Source: Bacillota bacterium
GTDB taxonomy: Bacteria; Bacillota; Bacilli; Bacillales_B; DSM-18226
Direction of reading: 5' to 3'
NCBI GenBank assembly: GCA_030705665.1
Contig: JAUZQA010000111.1
Coordinates: 1-9,693 of the forward strand
Length of the DNA stretch: 9,693 nt
The position numbers and the translations under genes were made by a program. The notes under the pieces are model-generated. The model was not told the origin of the DNA. It was given only the letters and a program-made list of their open reading frames with translations, and did not search any database. Shown piece after piece: positions 7,186 to 9,693 of this stretch (the first letter of the stretch is position 1; the number at the start of each line of letters is the position of its first letter).

Positions 7186-7205
7186 TGTATCTCCCTTTCT
7201 GATAC
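7186..7205 (-). promoter_or_regulatory. Dyad enclosing the mreB ribosome site
   Basis: GTATC (7187-7191) and GATAC (7201-7205) are inverted repeats around a 9-base loop. In mreB mRNA the AAGGGAG ribosome site (7191-7197) would lie mainly in the loop and the start of the 3' arm. A nearly identical sequence, in the opposite orientation, surrounds the inferred maf transcription start (8677-8695). It may be a protein-binding operator or a weak RNA hairpin. The 5-bp stem alone is not strong evidence. Confidence 0.4.
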
Positions 7206-7235
7206 GAAATGCATTAAAGTTAAGGCTATTGAACT

Positions 7236-7251
7236 CAGTTAACAATAACTG
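7236..7251 (-). promoter_or_regulatory. Small hairpin in the mreB leader
   Basis: CAGTTA (7236-7241) and TAACTG (7246-7251) form an exact 6-bp inverted repeat with a 4-base loop, about 55 bases upstream of the mreB start codon. No U-tract follows on the minus strand, so it is not a terminator. It lies within the long untranslated leader predicted from the promoter at 7301-7330. Its function is unknown and it could be incidental. Confidence 0.25.
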
Positions 7252-7300
7252 TCGGTTTTTTAGAAAATCGTGTAGTTAGTTACGTAAAGAATCCTAAAAA

Positions 7301-7330
7301 ATCATAACCCATATTATAGCCCTACGTCAA
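7301..7330 (-). promoter_or_regulatory. Sigma-A-like promoter for mreBCD-minCD
   Basis: On the minus strand TTGACG (7325-7330, five of six consensus positions) is followed after 18 bases by TATGAT (7301-7306, five of six). The -35 begins about 15 bases past the radC stop codon. The predicted start near 7294 gives an mreB leader of about 113 bases. A TATAAT at 7313-7318 lies in the spacer but has no partner -35 at a proper distance. This promoter would allow the shape and division genes to be expressed independently of maf-radC. Confidence 0.65.
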
Positions 7331-7344
7331 AAAAAATCATAGTG

Positions 7345-8037
7345 TTATAAATAACCTTTTTCTTTTAATGAGACAAATTTATTTTCACCGATAATCAGAT
7401 GGTCAAGCAAATCAATGCCAATTATTTTTCCGCACTCAGACAGCCTCTTCGTCACCTCAATATCTTCGCGGCTTGGTTCGGGGCTACCACTTGGATGATT
7501 ATGCAGCGCTATCAGTGAAGCAGCAGATCGTTTTAAAGCTTCGCGGAAAACTTCCCTTGGGTGCACGATCGAGGCGTTCAGGCTGCCGATAAAAATGGTT
7601 TGCTTGTGAATGACTTGATTTTTGGTATTTAAATATAAACAGACAAAATGCTCCTGTGTGAGAAAACGCATATCATTCATCATATAATTGGCACCGTCTT
7701 CAGGCGAACGAATGACATAACGCTCATTGAAGGCTAAATTACTGACCCTTCTTCCTAATTCCACAGCAGCAAGGACTTGAATTGCTTTTGTCTGGCCAAT
7801 TCCTTTAATCTCCGTCATTTCTTCTAATGTTGCACTCTTTAACAGCCGTAATCCTTCAAATTGAGTGAGGAGGCGGTTGGATAATTGTAAAACAGACTCC
7901 TCCCTTGTCCCAGTACGCAGCAGAATAGCAATCAGCTCGTGATTAGATAGACTCTGCGGACCACTTTTCATAAAACGCTCCCGCGGTCTTTCATCCTCTG
8001 GAAAATCGCGGATCATTAACCCATTTTTTGTAGACAT
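7345..8037 (-). CDS. radC: RadC family JAB/MPN-domain protein
   Basis: The 230-residue protein has an N-terminal helix-hairpin-helix region (about 65-95, with IKGIGQTKA at 77-85) and a C-terminal JAMM/MPN+ metal-binding domain. The metal motif HNHPSG with S190-R-E-D192 downstream is at 179-192: H179, H181 and D192 are the expected zinc ligands, and the REVFREAL segment precedes it. The family was named after an E. coli repair mutation later attributed to another gene, so a DNA-repair role is not established and the reaction is unknown. The ATG follows a strong AAGGAGG (8044-8050) at 6-base spacing. It lies 41 bases after maf and is probably co-transcribed with it. The corresponding B. subtilis gene, ysxA, occupies the same place. 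Confidence 0.94.
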   Translation of the reverse strand: MSTKNGLMIRDFPEDERPRERFMKSGPQSLSNHELIAILLRTGTREESVLQLSNRLLTQFEGLRLLKSATLEEMTEIKGIGQTKAIQVLAAVELGRRVSNLAFNERYVIRSPEDGANYMMNDMRFLTQEHFVCLYLNTKNQVIHKQTIFIGSLNASIVHPREVFREALKRSAASLIALHNHPSGSPEPSREDIEVTKRLSECGKIIGIDLLDHLIIGENKFVSLKEKGYL

Positions 8038-8078
8038 TCTTTTCCTCCTTTTATGAAGGAGTTACGGAATGCCCTGCT

Positions 8079-8657
8079 TCATGTCTCGTATGGCATTTTG
8101 TATCCAAGTTTTTTTAATTCGCGGATGGTTCTCGAAACTGGTAAGCCAACAACTGCATAATAATCACCATTAATTTCTTTTACTAACATACTGCCGTATC
8201 CTTGGATGCCATAGGCGCCTGCTTTATCAAGCGGTTCACCACTTTGCACATACGACATGATCTCGTCATCCGTTAACTCCCAAAATAATACTTCTGTTTT
8301 TTCATAAAAACGGGCAATACCTTTTGACGATAAAATCGAAACACCTGTGTAGACTTCATGCATGTTTCCAGACAGCATTCTTAACTTTGTGACAGCATCA
8401 GCTTCATCTGTAGGCTTGTGTAAAATTTGTCCCTGGAAAACAACGATGGTATCAGAGCCAATCACAAATGAGTCTGGATGTTCCCGAAAAACAGCCTGCG
8501 CTTTCCGCTGTGCCAATTCCATCACTATTTCAGATGGTTGCAGGTCGGGGTCAAAGCTTTCATCTACATTTTTGCTTGAAACTTCAAAGGATAAATTTAA
8601 ATTTTGCAGGAGTTCTCTTCGCCGAGGAGAAGATGAGGCTAAAATGAGGGTTTGCAT
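8079..8657 (-). CDS. maf: Maf nucleoside triphosphate pyrophosphatase
   Basis: Maf hydrolyses non-canonical or pyrimidine nucleoside triphosphates to monophosphates and pyrophosphate; the YhdE/B. subtilis Maf group prefers dTTP and UTP. Extra copies block septation in Bacillus, which gave the gene its name. The 192-residue protein matches the family length. It shows the N-terminal SSSPRR at 8-13, a conserved E near residue 33, K52, GSDTIV at 67-72 with catalytic D69, KP at 81-82, the MLSG..H.VYTGV block at 94-106 and GIQG at 150-153. The ATG follows AAGGTG (8663-8668) at 5-base spacing. A sigma-A-like promoter lies about 45 bases upstream, just after the spoIIB terminator, so maf is the first gene of this transcript. 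Confidence 0.95.
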   Translation of the reverse strand: MQTLILASSSPRRRELLQNLNLSFEVSSKNVDESFDPDLQPSEIVMELAQRKAQAVFREHPDSFVIGSDTIVVFQGQILHKPTDEADAVTKLRMLSGNMHEVYTGVSILSSKGIARFYEKTEVLFWELTDDEIMSYVQSGEPLDKAGAYGIQGYGSMLVKEINGDYYAVVGLPVSRTIRELKKLGYKMPYET

Positions 8658-8676
8658 AAGATCACCTTACCTTTTT

Positions 8677-8695
8677 TGTATCAAAGGGAGATACA
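8677..8695. promoter_or_regulatory. Dyad at the inferred maf transcription start
   Basis: TGTATC (8677-8682) and GATACA (8690-8695) are exact 6-bp inverted repeats with a 7-base centre. They cover about +1 to +18 of the transcript predicted from the promoter at 8701-8729. Such a site could be an operator or a 5'-terminal mRNA hairpin. It shares 18 bases, with one 2-base gap, with the dyad at the mreB ribosome site, in the opposite orientation relative to transcription. Confidence 0.45.
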
Positions 8696-8700
8696 TTTTT

Positions 8701-8729
8701 ATCGTACCAAACTTTTAGATGGCTAACAA
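8701..8729 (-). promoter_or_regulatory. Sigma-A-like promoter for maf-radC
   Basis: On the minus strand TTGTTA (8724-8729) lies 17 bases from TACGAT (8701-8706); each matches four of six consensus positions. The predicted start near 8694 gives a leader of about 37 bases before maf. It is located downstream of the spoIIB terminator, where a promoter is needed. Other AT-rich candidates lie at 8730-8745 and cannot be excluded. Confidence 0.45.
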
Positions 8730-8792
8730 TTTATATCTATAAAGTTTGCTAAGTTTTACTAATTTATTCGAGATATTCCTAGAAATACCAAA

Positions 8793-8820
8793 AAAGCCTG
8801 TTCGAAATCAAACAGGCTTT
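8793..8820 (-). terminator. Intrinsic terminator after spoIIB
   Basis: A perfect 10-bp stem (AAAGCCTGTT at 8793-8802 with its complement at 8811-8820) has an 8-base loop. On the minus strand it ends in TTTTTT. It starts 49 bases beyond the spoIIB stop and separates spoIIB from maf. The rest of the 212-base gap holds the maf promoter and dyad. Confidence 0.85.
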
Positions 8821-8869
8821 CATTTCCCGGAAAATATTTTATACGACCGATGATTCCTATACAAATATA

Positions 8870-9693
8870 TTAATAAGAATAGTATTCAGCCATAAAGGTT
8901 AATAGATGCTGTTGTGCTTTTACGAGTAATTTTCGATCTTTTTGCTGCTGATATTCATCTATTTGTTTCAAAGCTCCAGTAATTTCTAGATTCAAGGCCT
9001 TTATATTTTGGTTTTTTATTCCTTTACTATCTAGTTTATTTAGCTTTGTTCGAAATTCCGAAAGTGTTTTTCGTTCACTGCTTGTCATTGCCTCTCCAAT
9101 CAAGGCATTGGATGATAGAGTGGCTAAGAAAGGGGCAAGGGCAGCTGCATTTTCAACGACATTTTTTTCAACTGTTGATAGATTCGAAATTTTCTTTTCA
9201 GGGATCTTTATTGTTTTTGGAAATACCCCATCCATTCCTTTGCGTTGATAAATAGCACCAAGGCTCCTGGCATGTTCGATGGAATCCGCAACACCTAGAA
9301 AGATATAGTATTGTCCGTTCCATTCCATTGTTTCAGCAGGAATCCCTTTTTCAACTGCACGAAGTGCCTCCGCTTTGGCAGTTTCCTTTTTAGAAAAAAC
9401 TCCGCCTTGAATCATATATGTTGTCAACGGCTTTAACGTAATTGCCTCTTTACTTATATTATTCGTCGTCTTGGCTGTCTCCTTTTTAGCAGCTGGTGCT
9501 GGTTTGGTTTCAACTGCTGCTGGTTTGCTGCCATCAGTAATAACAAGTTTGAGCATGATGAACCCAAAGCCTGTCCCAAGCAGAATCGCAAAAACAACAG
9601 ATAATGCCATGGATTTTATAGCACTGATATTCTTTTTTTCAACTTTAGATAGTGCGGGCAATCGGATTCCTGTGTGTTGTTTCGATGTTACAG
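8870..9693 (-). CDS. spoIIB: Sporulation septum protein SpoIIB (5' end outside window)
   Basis: SpoIIB is a septal membrane protein that helps engulfment begin after polar division and aids localisation of later engulfment proteins, including SpoIVFA in B. subtilis. The frame stays open to the window edge, so the cytoplasmic N-terminus is cut off. The first in-window start, a TTG at 9661, has only a weak AGGA before it and is probably not used. Counting from that TTG, a single membrane segment spans about residues 17-41 (core FAILLGTGFGFIML), followed by an Ala/Pro/Lys linker at about 45-68. A SPOR domain covers about 79-150, including TYMIQGGVF and YYIFLGVA; SPOR domains bind denuded septal glycan. 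A C-terminal helical domain of about 100 residues has no catalytic motif. Membrane segment, linker, SPOR and C-domain follow in the same order as B. subtilis SpoIIB, and the position before maf fits. Confidence 0.88.
   Translation of the reverse strand, partial: VTSKQHTGIRLPALSKVEKKNISAIKSMALSVVFAILLGTGFGFIMLKLVITDGSKPAAVETKPAPAAKKETAKTTNNISKEAITLKPLTTYMIQGGVFSKKETAKAEALRAVEKGIPAETMEWNGQYYIFLGVADSIEHARSLGAIYQRKGMDGVFPKTIKIPEKKISNLSTVEKNVVENAAALAPFLATLSSNALIGEAMTSSERKTLSEFRTKLNKLDSKGIKNQNIKALNLEITGALKQIDEYQQQKDRKLLVKAQQHLLTFMAEYYSY

Noticed and set aside
7182..7214. N-terminal extension of MreB by 11 codons
   Set aside because: The ribosome site AAAGGGAG would be inside it, and MreB proteins start at MFGIG-like sequence.
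8053..8082. ATGAAG/CTTCAT inverted repeat between maf and radC
   Set aside because: The 18-base loop and 6-bp stem without a U-tract are too weak to call a terminator or regulatory structure.
9659..9661. TTG as the true start of spoIIB
   Set aside because: The frame is open to the window edge, the site has only a weak AGGA before it, and B. subtilis SpoIIB has a longer cytoplasmic N-terminus.

Overview
The window is a conserved chromosomal cell-shape, division and sporulation locus from an endospore-forming Bacillota, most likely a member of the Bacillaceae. All eight SpoIIB-to-AspA genes plus RadC, ten in total, lie on the minus strand. The order spoIIB - maf - radC - mreB - mreC - mreD - minC - minD matches the Bacillus subtilis mre/min region as I remember it. 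Protein lengths, AT-rich composition, strong AAGGAGG-type Shine-Dalgarno sites and the presence of SpoIIB all agree with this. I cannot name the species.

Reading with transcription, from the right edge to the left: a 5'-truncated spoIIB (single membrane segment plus SPOR domain) ends in a clear intrinsic terminator. A sigma-A-like promoter then leads into maf and radC. A second sigma-A-like promoter lies just after radC, followed by a leader of roughly 110 nt, mreB, mreC and mreD. A 139-nt gap with a weak terminator-like hairpin separates mreD from minC-minD, which ends in a 13-bp-stem terminator seven bases past the minD stop. MreBCD direct lateral-wall synthesis, and MinCD places the division septum by inhibiting FtsZ away from mid-cell. 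Maf is a house-cleaning nucleotide pyrophosphatase, and SpoIIB acts at the sporulation septum.

The left third is different. After the minD terminator comes an independent two-gene unit for acidic amino acid use: a DAACS-family glutamate/aspartate symporter and, 20 nt downstream, aspartate ammonia-lyase (aspA). Together they would import aspartate and split it to fumarate and ammonium. In B. subtilis this place is taken by spoIVFA-spoIVFB, so the unit looks like an insertion or local rearrangement; spoIVFA may lie beyond the left edge. The region upstream of the symporter holds a second hairpin terminator, three tandem 10-bp repeats and a promoter with a poor -35, suggesting regulated expression.

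I see no mobile element, CRISPR array, tRNA, rRNA or recognisable riboswitch, and no clearly new multi-gene system. The most interesting signals are regulatory: matching dyad elements at the maf and mreB starts, the tandem repeats upstream of the symporter, possible attenuation points between mreD and minC and ahead of the symporter, and substituted cation-site residues in the symporter.
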